64,000 bases of DNA from Bacteroidia bacterium (lineage in GTDB: Bacteria; Bacteroidota; Bacteroidia; Flavobacteriales; Flavobacteriaceae): NCBI GenBank assembly GCA_030425285.1, contig JAUIAY010000001.1:310001-374000 (forward strand), given 5' to 3'. The notes beneath the pieces are model-generated. The model worked only from the letters and a program-made list of their open reading frames with translations, ran no database searches and was not told where the DNA came from. This document shows, piece by piece, positions 18,204 to 27,316 of the stretch; positions within the stretch are counted from its first letter, which is position 1; every line of letters starts with the position of its first letter. The position numbers were made by a program, and so were the translations under genes.

Positions 18204-19496
18204 ATGAAGTATCAACCTATAGACAGTCAGTTATTCATAAAAAACCGAAAGAACTTTGCTTCCAAAATGAAATCCAACAGTTTGGCAGTGTTTAATTCCA
18301 ATGATATTTATCCCATAAGTGCAGACAGCACAATGCCTTTTCAACAGCATCGTGATATCTTTTATTTAAGCGGCGTTGATCAAGAGGAAAGTGTCTTGGT
18401 TATATTTCCTGATTGCCCTAAAGTTAAACATCGTGAAATTTTATTTTTAAAAGAAACTAACGATCACATAGCTGTTTGGGAAGGTGAAAAACTGACTAAA
18501 GAGGCAGCATTAAAGACTAGCGGCATTAAAACAGTGTATTGGCTTCAGGATATGGAAAAAATCATGTTTGAACTCATGACACAATGTGATACGGTTTATA
18601 TCAACACCAACGAACATTATCGCGCGAATGTGGAAACAGAAACTCGTGAAGACCGTTTTACAAAATGGCTCAAAGAACGTTATCCTGCCCATCAGGTTGC
18701 AAAAAGCAATCCTATATTACAACGATTACGTTCAGTAAAAGACCCTATTGAAATTGACTTGATGCAAAAAGCCTGCAACATTACTGAAAAAGGTATTCGT
18801 AGATTGTTAAACTTTATAAAACCTGGTGTTTGGGAATATGAAATTGAAGCCGAACTCATGCATGAGTTTTTAAGAAATCGTTCTAAAGGATTCGCTTACA
18901 CACCAATAGTTGCTTCTGGGAAAAACGCTAACGTTTTGCATTATATTGAGAACAATCAACAATGTCAAGCTGGTGAATTAATCTTGTTAGATGTTGGTGC
19001 CGAATATGCTAATTACTCTAGCGATTTAACTCGCACAATTCCAGTTTCTGGCAAGTACACTGAAAGACAAAAAAACGTTTACAATGCAGTAAATCGAGTA
19101 AAAAATGAGGCGACTAAAATGTTGGTTCCCGGAACACTTTGGGCCGATTACCATGTTGAAGTTGGCAAATTAATGACTTCTGAATTATTAGGATTGGGCT
19201 TATTGGATAAAGACGATGTGCAAAACGAAAATCCCGATTGGCCTGCCTATAAAAAATACTTTATGCATGGAACGAGCCATCACATTGGTTTAGATACACA
19301 TGATTATGGTATTCTTACAGAACCTATGCAAGCCAATATGGTTTTTACTGTTGAACCTGGTATATATATTCCTGATGAAGGTTTTGGTATTCGTTTAGAA
19401 GACGATGTAGTTATTCAAGAAAGTGGCGAGCCATTTAATTTAATGGGCAACATACCAATTGAAGCGGATGAAATTGAAGATATTATGAACTCTTAA
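18204..19496 (+). CDS. Xaa-Pro aminopeptidase (M24B)
   Basis: Cytoplasmic metallopeptidase of 430 residues, the normal PepP length: an N-terminal creatinase-like domain (about 1-170) and a C-terminal pita-bread domain. The five di-metal ligands occur in order in LLDVGAEYANYSSDLTR (two Asp), HGTSHHIGLDTHD (His), FTVEPGIYIP (Glu) and GIRLEDDVV (Glu). It removes N-terminal residues that precede proline. Own promoter; its terminator lies inside the 3' end of the convergent brnQ gene. Confidence 0.93.
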   Translation: MKYQPIDSQLFIKNRKNFASKMKSNSLAVFNSNDIYPISADSTMPFQQHRDIFYLSGVDQEESVLVIFPDCPKVKHREILFLKETNDHIAVWEGEKLTKEAALKTSGIKTVYWLQDMEKIMFELMTQCDTVYINTNEHYRANVETETREDRFTKWLKERYPAHQVAKSNPILQRLRSVKDPIEIDLMQKACNITEKGIRRLLNFIKPGVWEYEIEAELMHEFLRNRSKGFAYTPIVASGKNANVLHYIENNQQCQAGELILLDVGAEYANYSSDLTRTIPVSGKYTERQKNVYNAVNRVKNEATKMLVPGTLWADYHVEVGKLMTSELLGLGLLDKDDVQNENPDWPAYKKYFMHGTSHHIGLDTHDYGILTEPMQANMVFTVEPGIYIPDEGFGIRLEDDVVIQESGEPFNLMGNIPIEADEIEDIMNS

Positions 19497-19514
19497 GATG
19501 AATTCCTTCTATAA

Positions 19515-20807
19515 TTAAACCTCATTTATCTCACTTAAATGAGGTTTTTTTATAGTATTAACCAAAATAAACGTCAATATAGCTGGTAATACCCATCCTA
19601 AATTCTCATTAGCCAATGGAATTAAGCTTTTTAGATTATCAAGCCAATCAGCTTCAATTAAAAATCCTAAAAAATCAGGTATGCTGAAAATGAAGGTTAC
19701 CAAAACAACCGCTCTAAAAACCGTCTTACCAATATACCGTTCTGGAAAGAGGTTTAACAGAATAAGCACTATGGTCAAAGGATAAATAAACATTAAAACC
19801 GGTAAAGCAACATCAATGATATAACTTACATTCATTTGACCAACAAAAACACCCAACAAACACGAAATTAAGGCCGTAATTAAGTAGGCGTTTTTGAATT
19901 TTTTAAACAATTCGCTAAAAAAGTCAGCCGTACCTACGATAACACTTACTGCAGTAGTGAAACAAGCTAAAGCTATAAGAACACTTAAAAACATATTTCC
20001 AATATGTCCCAAGGTTTTTAAGCTCAATCCTGACAATAGTTCTGGTCTAGTGATTGACGGATCAAACTCTGAATTGTGTAACGCCCCAACAGCAATCATG
20101 CCGGTATAAATAATAAATAATCCCGTTGCTGCTACCAAACCAGATTTAATAATGATTACCTTTTTATCTTCAAAAGAAATACCACCTTCAATATTTAAGG
20201 AAATAATGATGACTCCACCAATTAAGATTCCTCCCAAAGCATCATAGGTTTGATATCCCTCCAACAAACCGACTACCAATGCTGAAGATTCCAATACCGA
20301 AGGATTCATCTGATCTGGTGACGTGAAAATTCCAATGAAAATGATTGCCAATAGAATTAGGACAATCAAAGGTGTTAAGAATTTCCCTAGAATACTTAAA
20401 ATACTATCTCGTTTCAAAACAAAGAAAAATACCAATCCAAAATACAAGCTGCTAGTTAATAAAGAGCTAGTCTGAAAAAAAGGAGCAATAGCCATTTCAT
20501 GGGTTACAGCTGCTGTTCTCGGTATTGGTAGTGTAACTGCTATTAAATAAACACATAAGCAAAAAATCAGACTAAATAAGGGTGAGACTTTCTTGCCAAA
20601 ATCTAACATAGTCCCTTGCAATTTAGCATGACCTAAAAGCGCCAATAATGGAATAAGGGTCGCTGAAATCACAAAACCTATTGCTACTAACCACCAATCC
20701 GGCCCTGAGTTAAACCCCAATTGTGGTGGTAAAATCAGATTCCCTGCTCCAAAAAAACTAGCAAATAGGGCAAAACCAATAATGAAAATGGTTTTCTTAT
20801 TATTCAT
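19515..20807 (-). CDS. brnQ: Branched-chain amino acid transporter (LIVCS family)
   Basis: Inner-membrane carrier with about 12 hydrophobic segments over 430 residues. The family signature region after segment 1 is present (FGAGNLILPPQLG), and PRTAAVTHE matches BrnQ proteins. It imports Leu, Ile and Val with a cation. I start it at ATG 20807: the upstream in-frame start at 20828 is a GTG lying in the divergent promoter region. The last codons form one arm of a terminator hairpin used by the convergent aminopeptidase gene. Confidence 0.92.
   Translation of the reverse strand: MNNKKTIFIIGFALFASFFGAGNLILPPQLGFNSGPDWWLVAIGFVISATLIPLLALLGHAKLQGTMLDFGKKVSPLFSLIFCLCVYLIAVTLPIPRTAAVTHEMAIAPFFQTSSLLTSSLYFGLVFFFVLKRDSILSILGKFLTPLIVLILLAIIFIGIFTSPDQMNPSVLESSALVVGLLEGYQTYDALGGILIGGVIIISLNIEGGISFEDKKVIIIKSGLVAATGLFIIYTGMIAVGALHNSEFDPSITRPELLSGLSLKTLGHIGNMFLSVLIALACFTTAVSVIVGTADFFSELFKKFKNAYLITALISCLLGVFVGQMNVSYIIDVALPVLMFIYPLTIVLILLNLFPERYIGKTVFRAVVLVTFIFSIPDFLGFLIEADWLDNLKSLIPLANENLGWVLPAILTFILVNTIKKPHLSEINEV
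19517..19550 (+). terminator. Terminator of the M24 gene, embedded in the 3' coding end of brnQ
   Basis: A perfect 11-bp stem (19517-19527 with 19537-19547) with a 9-base loop and a T-run on the plus strand, 20 bp after the aminopeptidase stop. It overlaps the last codons of brnQ. Confidence 0.75.
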
Positions 20808-20817
20808 ATCATAAAAG

Positions 20818-20825
20818 TATCTTTG
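20818..20825 (+). promoter_or_regulatory. Promoter -7 element TATCTTTG
   Basis: TAnnTTTG match 17 bases before the ATG of the alpha/beta hydrolase gene, in a 35-bp divergent gap shared with brnQ. Confidence 0.6.
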
Positions 20826-20842
20826 CACAAGATAGTTTATTT

Positions 20843-21622
20843 ATGATTTTAGAACACAAAGGAATATCGGTTTTTTACACGGATGGAGGTAGTGGAACAC
20901 CTGTAGTTTTATTACATGGCTTTCTGGAAAACACGCTTATGTGGAAAAACATTACTCCGCACATATCCAAAAATAATCGGGTTATAACTATAGACCTGTT
21001 AGGCCATGGTCAGACAGGTTGTACAGGCTACGTTCATAGTATGGAAGATATGGCCGATATAGTAAAAACTGTTTTGGATCATCTTAAAATTGAAAAAACA
21101 ATTCTTATCGGTCATTCAATGGGTGGCTATGTCGCATTGGCATTTGCTGAAATTTTTCCTAAAAAAGTTTTAGGGATTTGCTTGGCCAACTCAACTTCGC
21201 AAGCTGACAGTGAAGAACGAAAACTTAATAGAAATAGAGCTATAAAAGCAGTTAAACAGAATTATAAGGCTTTTGTAAGTATGGCCGTTACTAATTTATT
21301 TGCAGAAAGCAATCGAGAAAAATTTAAAGATAATATAGAGGTTGTAAAACAAGAAGCTTTAAAAACACCCCTTCAAGGAATTATTGCTGCACTTGAAGGT
21401 ATGAAGATTAGAAAAAACAGGGAACATATTCTAAAAAATGCCAATTTCAAAAAATTACTCATCATTGGTCTTAAGGATACTGTCATTCAGTCTGATACCC
21501 TAGTAAATGAAGCAAAATCGACCCATACAGAATTTGTAGAACTAAAAGGTGGGCACATGAGTTATATTGAAAATGAAAATATTTTCCTACAAAAAATAAT
21601 GCATTTTGTCGATTTTTTATAA
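20843..21622 (+). CDS. Alpha/beta hydrolase
   Basis: Protein of 259 residues with a standard alpha/beta hydrolase fold: oxyanion motif LLHGFLE (24-30), nucleophile elbow IGHSMGG with Ser92, a likely acid Asp in IGLKDTVI and a terminal His in KGGHMSYIE. There is no signal peptide, so it is cytoplasmic. The closest general resemblance is to esterases of the BioH/MenH type; the substrate cannot be read from the sequence. Confidence 0.87.
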   Translation: MILEHKGISVFYTDGGSGTPVVLLHGFLENTLMWKNITPHISKNNRVITIDLLGHGQTGCTGYVHSMEDMADIVKTVLDHLKIEKTILIGHSMGGYVALAFAEIFPKKVLGICLANSTSQADSEERKLNRNRAIKAVKQNYKAFVSMAVTNLFAESNREKFKDNIEVVKQEALKTPLQGIIAALEGMKIRKNREHILKNANFKKLLIIGLKDTVIQSDTLVNEAKSTHTEFVELKGGHMSYIENENIFLQKIMHFVDFL

Positions 21623-21678
21623 ACTTTCATCGATTATTTGTTTTTTTTATTAGATTTATTGACCCAAATCGAAAATAT

Positions 21679-21957
21679 ATGAAAACAACTACCCAAAAAA
21701 CAGCGTTATTGCCAAAACTGTATTGTTCTGTTTTTGGTCATGACTATGAAGTTTCCAGAAAGGTGACCCTTCATGTAAAAGAGTACACCTGTTGCCATTG
21801 CAAAAAGGAATTGACAACTAACGGAAATGGAAATTTAACCGAATTGACTCCAAAATACCGGGAAATAAATGCCATTTTAGAACGTATGTACACCAGCAGG
21901 CTTATGCGTTTACAAAATGAACGTTTTTTGAATTCAAACTTGAGAATTCCAGCTTAA
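21679..21957 (+). CDS. Small protein with Cys/His zinc-ribbon-like motif
   Basis: Protein of 92 residues. The N-terminal half has C-x4-GH (CSVFGHDY, residues 17-24) and then TCCHCKK about 30 residues later, a spacing that suggests a small zinc ribbon, somewhat like DUF1660 proteins. The C-terminal half is helical and charged. Its TAA stop overlaps the TAA of the convergent thiL gene, the two sharing bases 21955-21956. No function can be assigned. Confidence 0.7.
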   Translation: MKTTTQKTALLPKLYCSVFGHDYEVSRKVTLHVKEYTCCHCKKELTTNGNGNLTELTPKYREINAILERMYTSRLMRLQNERFLNSNLRIPA

Positions 21958-23000
21958 TCCCCAAAACTCTTCCATCCTTGAGCCTTTATAGGAATTCGTG
22001 AGTCAGCACGAGTAACCAAATGAATTCCAGCGCTAGGTTCTGTTATATGTCCAATGACACTTAAATTAGGGTTTCCTTTAATTTTAGGATAATCATCCTG
22101 CGAAATGGTGAACAATAATTCATAATCTTCACCACCATTTAATGCAACCGTGGTACTATCAATATTGAATTCCTCACAAGTTGTAATGACTTGAGGGTCT
22201 AATGGTATCTTATTTTCATACAAATCACACCCAACATCACTTTGCTTACAAATGTGCATGATTTCAGAAGACAATCCATCACTAATATCTATCATAGCTG
22301 TAGGCTTCACCTTTAAACTCTTCAACAATGCCACAATATCCTTTCTGGATTCAGGCTTTAATTGTCTTTCTACAATATAAGTATAGGGCTCTAAATCAGG
22401 CTGATTATTAGGATTCACTTTAAAAACCTCCTTCTCGCGTTCCAAAACTTGAAGACCCATATATGCTGCACCCAAATCACCGGTAACAACCAAGAGATCG
22501 TTAGGTTTAGCTCCACTTCTAAACACCTCTTCATTCTTATTAACCTCACCTATAGCTGTAACAGAAATAATTAAACCAGACGTTGAAGACGTTGTGTCTC
22601 CTCCTACTACATCAACATTGTAAATTTTAGCTGCATTCTCAATTCCAGAATACAGTTCCTCTAGAGCTTCCAAAGGAAACCTATTGGATACTGCTATAGA
22701 AACAGTTACTTGGGTTGCCATGGCGTTCATGGCATAAATGTCAGATAAATTGACCATAATAGCTTTATAGCCTAGATGTTTTAAAGGCATATAGCTCAAA
22801 TCAAAATGAACACCTTCTACCAACATATCGGTTGAAACAACAACCTGTTTTTTATCAAAATTCAGAACAGCAGCATCATCACCAATACCTTTTAGTGTAG
22901 ACTTTTGAGTTATCTTAAAATTACTCGTTAAATGGTCAATCAAGCCAAATTCACCTAGCTCACTTAACGACGTGCGTTGTTGATTTTTATCTTCTATCAT
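21954..23000 (-). CDS. thiL: Thiamine-monophosphate kinase
   Basis: ATP-dependent kinase of 348 residues making thiamine diphosphate from thiamine phosphate in the cytoplasm. AIR-synthase fold; ThiL motifs visible are GEFGLIDHL, GIGDDAAVL, STDMLVEGVHFDL, NLSDIYAMNA, VGGDTT and DISDGLSSE. The start is supported by the conserved ELGEFGLI region 14 residues in. A TATTTTTG promoter ends 4 bases before the ATG, so the message may have no leader. No other thiamine gene is nearby. Confidence 0.95.
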   Translation of the reverse strand: MIEDKNQQRTSLSELGEFGLIDHLTSNFKITQKSTLKGIGDDAAVLNFDKKQVVVSTDMLVEGVHFDLSYMPLKHLGYKAIMVNLSDIYAMNAMATQVTVSIAVSNRFPLEALEELYSGIENAAKIYNVDVVGGDTTSSTSGLIISVTAIGEVNKNEEVFRSGAKPNDLLVVTGDLGAAYMGLQVLEREKEVFKVNPNNQPDLEPYTYIVERQLKPESRKDIVALLKSLKVKPTAMIDISDGLSSEIMHICKQSDVGCDLYENKIPLDPQVITTCEEFNIDSTTVALNGGEDYELLFTISQDDYPKIKGNPNLSVIGHITEPSAGIHLVTRADSRIPIKAQGWKSFGD

Positions 23001-23004
23001 GTTG

Positions 23005-23012
23005 CAAAAATA
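23005..23012 (-). promoter_or_regulatory. Promoter -7 element TATTTTTG of thiL
   Basis: Minus-strand TAnnTTTG match separated from the thiL ATG by only CAAC. Confidence 0.6.
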
Positions 23013-23130
23013 AGAAGCTTAAAATTATAATTTAAGGTATTGTTGTACTTAAATGCTAGAAAGCAGTAACACACCTTGTCATTTTAACATAAAAAAAACA
23101 AAAAAAGGTCTAAAATCTCTATTATTCTGT

Positions 23131-23138
23131 TAATTTTG
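23131..23138 (+). promoter_or_regulatory. Promoter -7 element TAATTTTG of the choice-of-anchor B/MbnPH operon
   Basis: TAnnTTTG match 28 bases before the first ATG of the six-gene operon. The next five gene junctions are 2-7 bp, so this should be the main promoter. Confidence 0.55.
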
Positions 23139-23166
23139 TTGGGCTTATTTAATCACACTTAACCTG

Positions 23167-24711
23167 ATGTTTAAAAATTTAAAAACAATAATTACTACTA
23201 TTGTTTGTATAAGTTACGGATTTAGCCAAACGCCATGCGAAGGTGGTTTTGCTTCAGTTTCAGGAGGAGACTCTTACCCTTGTAATGATTATGATTTGAT
23301 GTCTCAAATTCCTATTTCTATACTTGCAAATACTCTAGGTAATCCTGAAGGCAGTGATATTTGGGGATGGACCGATCCTTTGGACAATAAAGAATATGCC
23401 ATTATCGCCACAACAAACAGTACTGCTTTCGTTGACATCAGTAATCCCACCAATCCTTTATTTTTAGGAAGATTGAACACAAACACTGCAGCAAATTTTT
23501 GGAGAGATGTCAAAGTTTACAACAACCATGCATTCATTGTTGCCGACAACGTTGGTGCGCATGGTATGCAAGTATTCGATTTAACCTTATTGAGAGATGG
23601 TGTAGATAGCGATTTAACTTTTGAAGAAACAGAATATCCTAGTAGAATAACAACCTATTCAGGTGATTTGGGTGGTTTAACCATTGGAAGTTGCCATAAT
23701 ATCATCATTAACGAAAGTGAAGCTGTTGCCTATTTGGTAGGCTGCAATTCAGCAAATGGAGGCGGACCTATTTTTATTGATATTTCAACTCCGCTATCCC
23801 CTATAACAATAGGCGATTATACCGATAGTGGCTATACTCATGATGCCCAGGTTGTCACTTATAACGGCCCTGATTCAAGCCCAGATTCTAATACTACGAA
23901 CATCCCAACTTATGTAGGAAGGGAAATTCTAGTTGCTAGCAATGGAACATTTACTGATAATGATAAGTTGGTTCTTTTGGATGTTACTGATAAAAACAAT
24001 GTGGTAAAAATTTCAGAAGTTAGTTACCCACAACCGGGCTACGCTCATCAAGGTTGGTTTACGGATGACCATCGTTATTTTATTATGGGAGATGAAACCG
24101 ATGAACAAGCATTTGGAATGAATACACGTACGCTAGTTTTTGATGTTCAGGATTTAGATAACCCTATATTGTCATCAACATATTTTGGCCCTACATTGGC
24201 CATTGACCATAATGGTTATGTAAAAGGTAATACGTTTTATATAGCCAATTACAGAGCCGGCTTGCGCGTTTTAGATATTTCAAATATTGCAGCAGCAACT
24301 AACTCAATGACCGAAATAGGCTATTTTGATACGCATCCAGAAAGTGATAATACAGGTTATGATGGAGCTTGGAGTGTTTATCCGTACTTTAATAGCGGAA
24401 ACATTATCATTAGTGATATTGATCGTGGCCTTTTTGTTCTTAGAAAAAGTGGTACGCTTGGAGTAGATACCCAGCAATTTGACAGCAAGTTTTTAATATC
24501 TCCAAACCCAGCAAAAGAAGCAGCTACCATTTCAACTAAAGGATTAAATAAAATACAAACAGTAGAAATCTATAACGTTCTTGGCAAAAAGGTATTCGAA
24601 AAGAATAATATCAGTTCAGATACATTCGTTATACCTATAACATCCTATGAAAGAGGTGTCTATGTAGTTAGAATAAATTCAATAACAACAAAAAAATTAT
24701 TGCTTAAATAA
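23167..24711 (+). CDS. Choice-of-anchor B family protein with T9SS sorting signal
   Basis: Protein of 514 residues: signal peptide (YGFSQ), a choice-of-anchor B domain (about 20-430, LVIVD-like propeller repeats such as STAFVDISNPTNPLFLGRL) and a type A T9SS C-terminal domain (about 435-514: SPNPAKEAA, YNVLGKKVFE, RGVYVVRI, then TKKLLLK). It should therefore be moved across the outer membrane and attached at or released from the cell surface. Conserved His motifs are AHG/CHNIIINE, THDAQVV, HQGWFT and DHNGYVKG. First gene of the operon; the next two genes are paralogues with lipid anchors. Confidence 0.93.
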   Translation: MFKNLKTIITTIVCISYGFSQTPCEGGFASVSGGDSYPCNDYDLMSQIPISILANTLGNPEGSDIWGWTDPLDNKEYAIIATTNSTAFVDISNPTNPLFLGRLNTNTAANFWRDVKVYNNHAFIVADNVGAHGMQVFDLTLLRDGVDSDLTFEETEYPSRITTYSGDLGGLTIGSCHNIIINESEAVAYLVGCNSANGGGPIFIDISTPLSPITIGDYTDSGYTHDAQVVTYNGPDSSPDSNTTNIPTYVGREILVASNGTFTDNDKLVLLDVTDKNNVVKISEVSYPQPGYAHQGWFTDDHRYFIMGDETDEQAFGMNTRTLVFDVQDLDNPILSSTYFGPTLAIDHNGYVKGNTFYIANYRAGLRVLDISNIAAATNSMTEIGYFDTHPESDNTGYDGAWSVYPYFNSGNIIISDIDRGLFVLRKSGTLGVDTQQFDSKFLISPNPAKEAATISTKGLNKIQTVEIYNVLGKKVFEKNNISSDTFVIPITSYERGVYVVRINSITTKKLLLK

Positions 24712-24718
24712 AAATATT

Positions 24719-26101
24719 ATGAAAAATGAAATAAGGATTCCTTTCAGAATCCTCCTGTTTTGCTCTTTATTTGGCTTGCTAACTTTTCAAAGTTGTGACA
24801 ACGAACCCGTTGACCCAATTACATCTGTAGGTCAAGGAAACAACAACGACAGTGACAATGACGGTGTCCCGAATAATATTGACAATTGCCCGTCAGTACA
24901 CAACCCTGATCAACTTGATGATGATGGTGACGGTATTGGAAATGCTTGTCAGGACAACCCTGACTTAACACCTTTAGAGCCTTGTGTAGACGGTATGGCT
25001 GGTCCTTACCCGTGTGATGGTTATGATTTAATGGGTCATATTCCTGTTTCTGTTTTGGCCAATGATATGGGAAATCCTGAAGGTAGCGACATTTGGGGAT
25101 GGAGAGATTCTGCTACTGGAAAAGAATATGCATTGGTCGCCATGACCAATAGTACGGCGTTTGTAGATGTTACTAATCCAACAAACCCTCTTTTTTTGGG
25201 TCGATTGGATACCGCTACAAGTACTAGCTTTTGGAGAGATGTTAAAGTTTACAATAATTATGCTTTCATAGTCGCTGACAATGTTGGCGCACATGGTATG
25301 CAGGTTTTTGATTTATCACGGTTGAGAAATGTTTCAAACCCACCTGAAAACTTCACTGCCGATGCACATTATACAGGATTTGGTAGCGCCCACAACATTG
25401 TAATCAATGAAAATTCAGGATATGCCTACCCAGTTGGAACTAGTAGATCGGGAACCTATGCAGGTGGTCCATTATTTATTAACATTCAAGATCCCTTAAA
25501 CCCAACTGAAGAAGGTGGTTTTTCAGGGTATTCTCATGATGCTCAAGTTGTTACATACAATGGTCCCGATTCTGATTATGTAGGAAGAGAAATAGTAGTT
25601 GGTAGCAATGAAAACGAAGTTGTCATTGCTGATATTACCGACAAAGGAAACCCAATTGAAATTTCAACAATAGCTTACAATAATGTTGGTTACACCCATC
25701 AAGGTTGGTTTACTGAAGATATGCGTTACTTTATTTTAGGAGATGAAACCGATGAAATGGGGTTTGGGAACAATACCAGAACCATAGTCTTTGATTTTAC
25801 CGATTTAGATAATCCTTCTTTTAAGATGGATTACTTTGGCCCTACAGCAGCCATAGACCATAATGGTTATGTGAAAGGCAATATTTATTACCAAGCAAGT
25901 TATACTGCTGGATTACGCATGATAGATATATCAGGAATTGGCAATAACACTATGAACGAAATCGGGTACTTTGACACGCATCCTGAAAACAACAACACCA
26001 GTTTTAATGGTGCTTGGAGTGTTTATCCTTATTTACCAAGTGGAAATATTATTGTTAGTGATATTGAAAGGGGCCTTTTCATATTACGACCAAATAATTA
26101 A
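24719..26101 (+). CDS. Choice-of-anchor B lipoprotein with thrombospondin type 3 calcium repeats
   Basis: Paralogue of the preceding protein, 460 residues. The signal ends in a lipobox (TFQSC), followed by two thrombospondin type 3 calcium-binding repeats (DSDNDGVPNNIDNCP and DDDGDGIGNAC, about residues 45-78) and then the choice-of-anchor B domain. It has no T9SS tail. It keeps the N-terminal Cys pair before the propeller and the His motifs AHNIVINE, SHDAQVV, HQGWFT and DHNGYVKG. Seven bases separate it from the gene upstream. Probably a surface lipoprotein. Confidence 0.93.
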   Translation: MKNEIRIPFRILLFCSLFGLLTFQSCDNEPVDPITSVGQGNNNDSDNDGVPNNIDNCPSVHNPDQLDDDGDGIGNACQDNPDLTPLEPCVDGMAGPYPCDGYDLMGHIPVSVLANDMGNPEGSDIWGWRDSATGKEYALVAMTNSTAFVDVTNPTNPLFLGRLDTATSTSFWRDVKVYNNYAFIVADNVGAHGMQVFDLSRLRNVSNPPENFTADAHYTGFGSAHNIVINENSGYAYPVGTSRSGTYAGGPLFINIQDPLNPTEEGGFSGYSHDAQVVTYNGPDSDYVGREIVVGSNENEVVIADITDKGNPIEISTIAYNNVGYTHQGWFTEDMRYFILGDETDEMGFGNNTRTIVFDFTDLDNPSFKMDYFGPTAAIDHNGYVKGNIYYQASYTAGLRMIDISGIGNNTMNEIGYFDTHPENNNTSFNGAWSVYPYLPSGNIIVSDIERGLFILRPNN

Positions 26102-26107
26102 AAAGCT

Positions 26108-27313
26108 ATGAAGCGTCTTATTTTGGCATCAGTTGCATATCTGTTTTTAGCTGCTTGCTCAAACGATGACTCTATTTCAAATAATGATGGTAATTCCCAA
26201 AATAGCACTTGCACTAATGGATTTGCTGGAATTTACCCATGTAACAATTATGATTTAGTTGCCCATCTTCCACTTTCCACATTTAGCAATGGTCCCTTAG
26301 CGGGAAATGATTCTTGGGGATGGACTGATTCTCTTACAGGAAACGAATATGCCATTGTTTGTACAACAATAGGAACGTCATTTGTTGATATTACCGACGC
26401 TGAAAACCCTGTGTTTTTAGGCACCTTGAATACTGCTACTGTAACTAGCACTTGGCGCGATGTAAAAATATACAATAATTACGCGTTTATAGTTAGTGAA
26501 GCCCAAAACCACGGCATGCAAGTTTTTGACTTAACCCGTTTAAGAGATGTTGCTTCGGCTCCACAAAACTTTTCAGCTGATGCCCATTATAATGAATTTG
26601 GCAATGCGCACAATATTATTATAAATGAATCAACAGGCTATGCCTATGTAGTTGGCTCAAACACCTTTGCTGGAGGCCCACATTTTGTTAACATACAAGA
26701 CCCGTTGAACCCTCTAGCCGCAGGTGGGTTTTCTGGTTATTCACACGATGCTCAAGTAGTCACTTATAATGGCCCTGACACTGATTATAGTGGTAGAGAA
26801 ATATTAATTGGCAGTAATGTTTTTGAAGTAGGCCTATTTGATGTTACTGATAAGTCAAACCCAGTTGAAATTTCTACCATTGGTTATTCTAATATTGGCT
26901 ATACTCATCAAGGTTGGTTTACAACCGATATGAATTATTTCATTTTAGGAGACGAATTGGACGAAGTTAATTATGGTAGTAATACCAGAACCCTTGTATT
27001 TGATTTTACCGACTTGGACAATCCAATATACCATACCGATTTTTTCGGAAACTCACAAGCCATAGATCACAACGGCTACGTTAAGGATAATTTATACTAT
27101 CAGGCTAACTACACGGCTGGCGTTTCAATTTATGATATTGAAAATTTAGAAGACAACTCTGTTTCAAGAATAGGTTTTTTTGACACGTATCCCGAAAATA
27201 ACTCGACCAGCTTTAATGGCGCTTGGAATGTTTATCCTTACTTTGAAAGTGGTAACATTATCATTAGCGATATAAACAGAGGACTTTTTATAATTAGAAA
27301 AAGTGGTACATAA
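26108..27313 (+). CDS. Choice-of-anchor B lipoprotein (third paralogue)
   Basis: 401 residues, lipobox LAAC at the N-terminus, a short Asn/Ser linker, then a choice-of-anchor B domain with the same Cys pair (C...YPC) and His motifs (AHNIIINE, SHDAQVV, HQGWFT, DHNGYVKD). It lacks both the calcium repeats and the T9SS tail. It resembles the second paralogue more than the first, which suggests stepwise tandem duplication. Six bases after the preceding gene. Confidence 0.93.
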   Translation: MKRLILASVAYLFLAACSNDDSISNNDGNSQNSTCTNGFAGIYPCNNYDLVAHLPLSTFSNGPLAGNDSWGWTDSLTGNEYAIVCTTIGTSFVDITDAENPVFLGTLNTATVTSTWRDVKIYNNYAFIVSEAQNHGMQVFDLTRLRDVASAPQNFSADAHYNEFGNAHNIIINESTGYAYVVGSNTFAGGPHFVNIQDPLNPLAAGGFSGYSHDAQVVTYNGPDTDYSGREILIGSNVFEVGLFDVTDKSNPVEISTIGYSNIGYTHQGWFTTDMNYFILGDELDEVNYGSNTRTLVFDFTDLDNPIYHTDFFGNSQAIDHNGYVKDNLYYQANYTAGVSIYDIENLEDNSVSRIGFFDTYPENNSTSFNGAWNVYPYFESGNIIISDINRGLFIIRKSGT

Positions 27314-27316
27314 CTT

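Noticed and set aside
20808-20828. GTG start seven codons upstream for BrnQ
   Set aside because: It lies in the divergent promoter region, and BrnQ proteins begin right before the first membrane segment, which matches ATG 20807.
23041-23130. A-rich stretch before the choice-of-anchor B operon as a riboswitch (TPP) for thiL or the operon
   Set aside because: No THI-box core (CUGAGA, ACCUGA) is present and thiL reads away from it.
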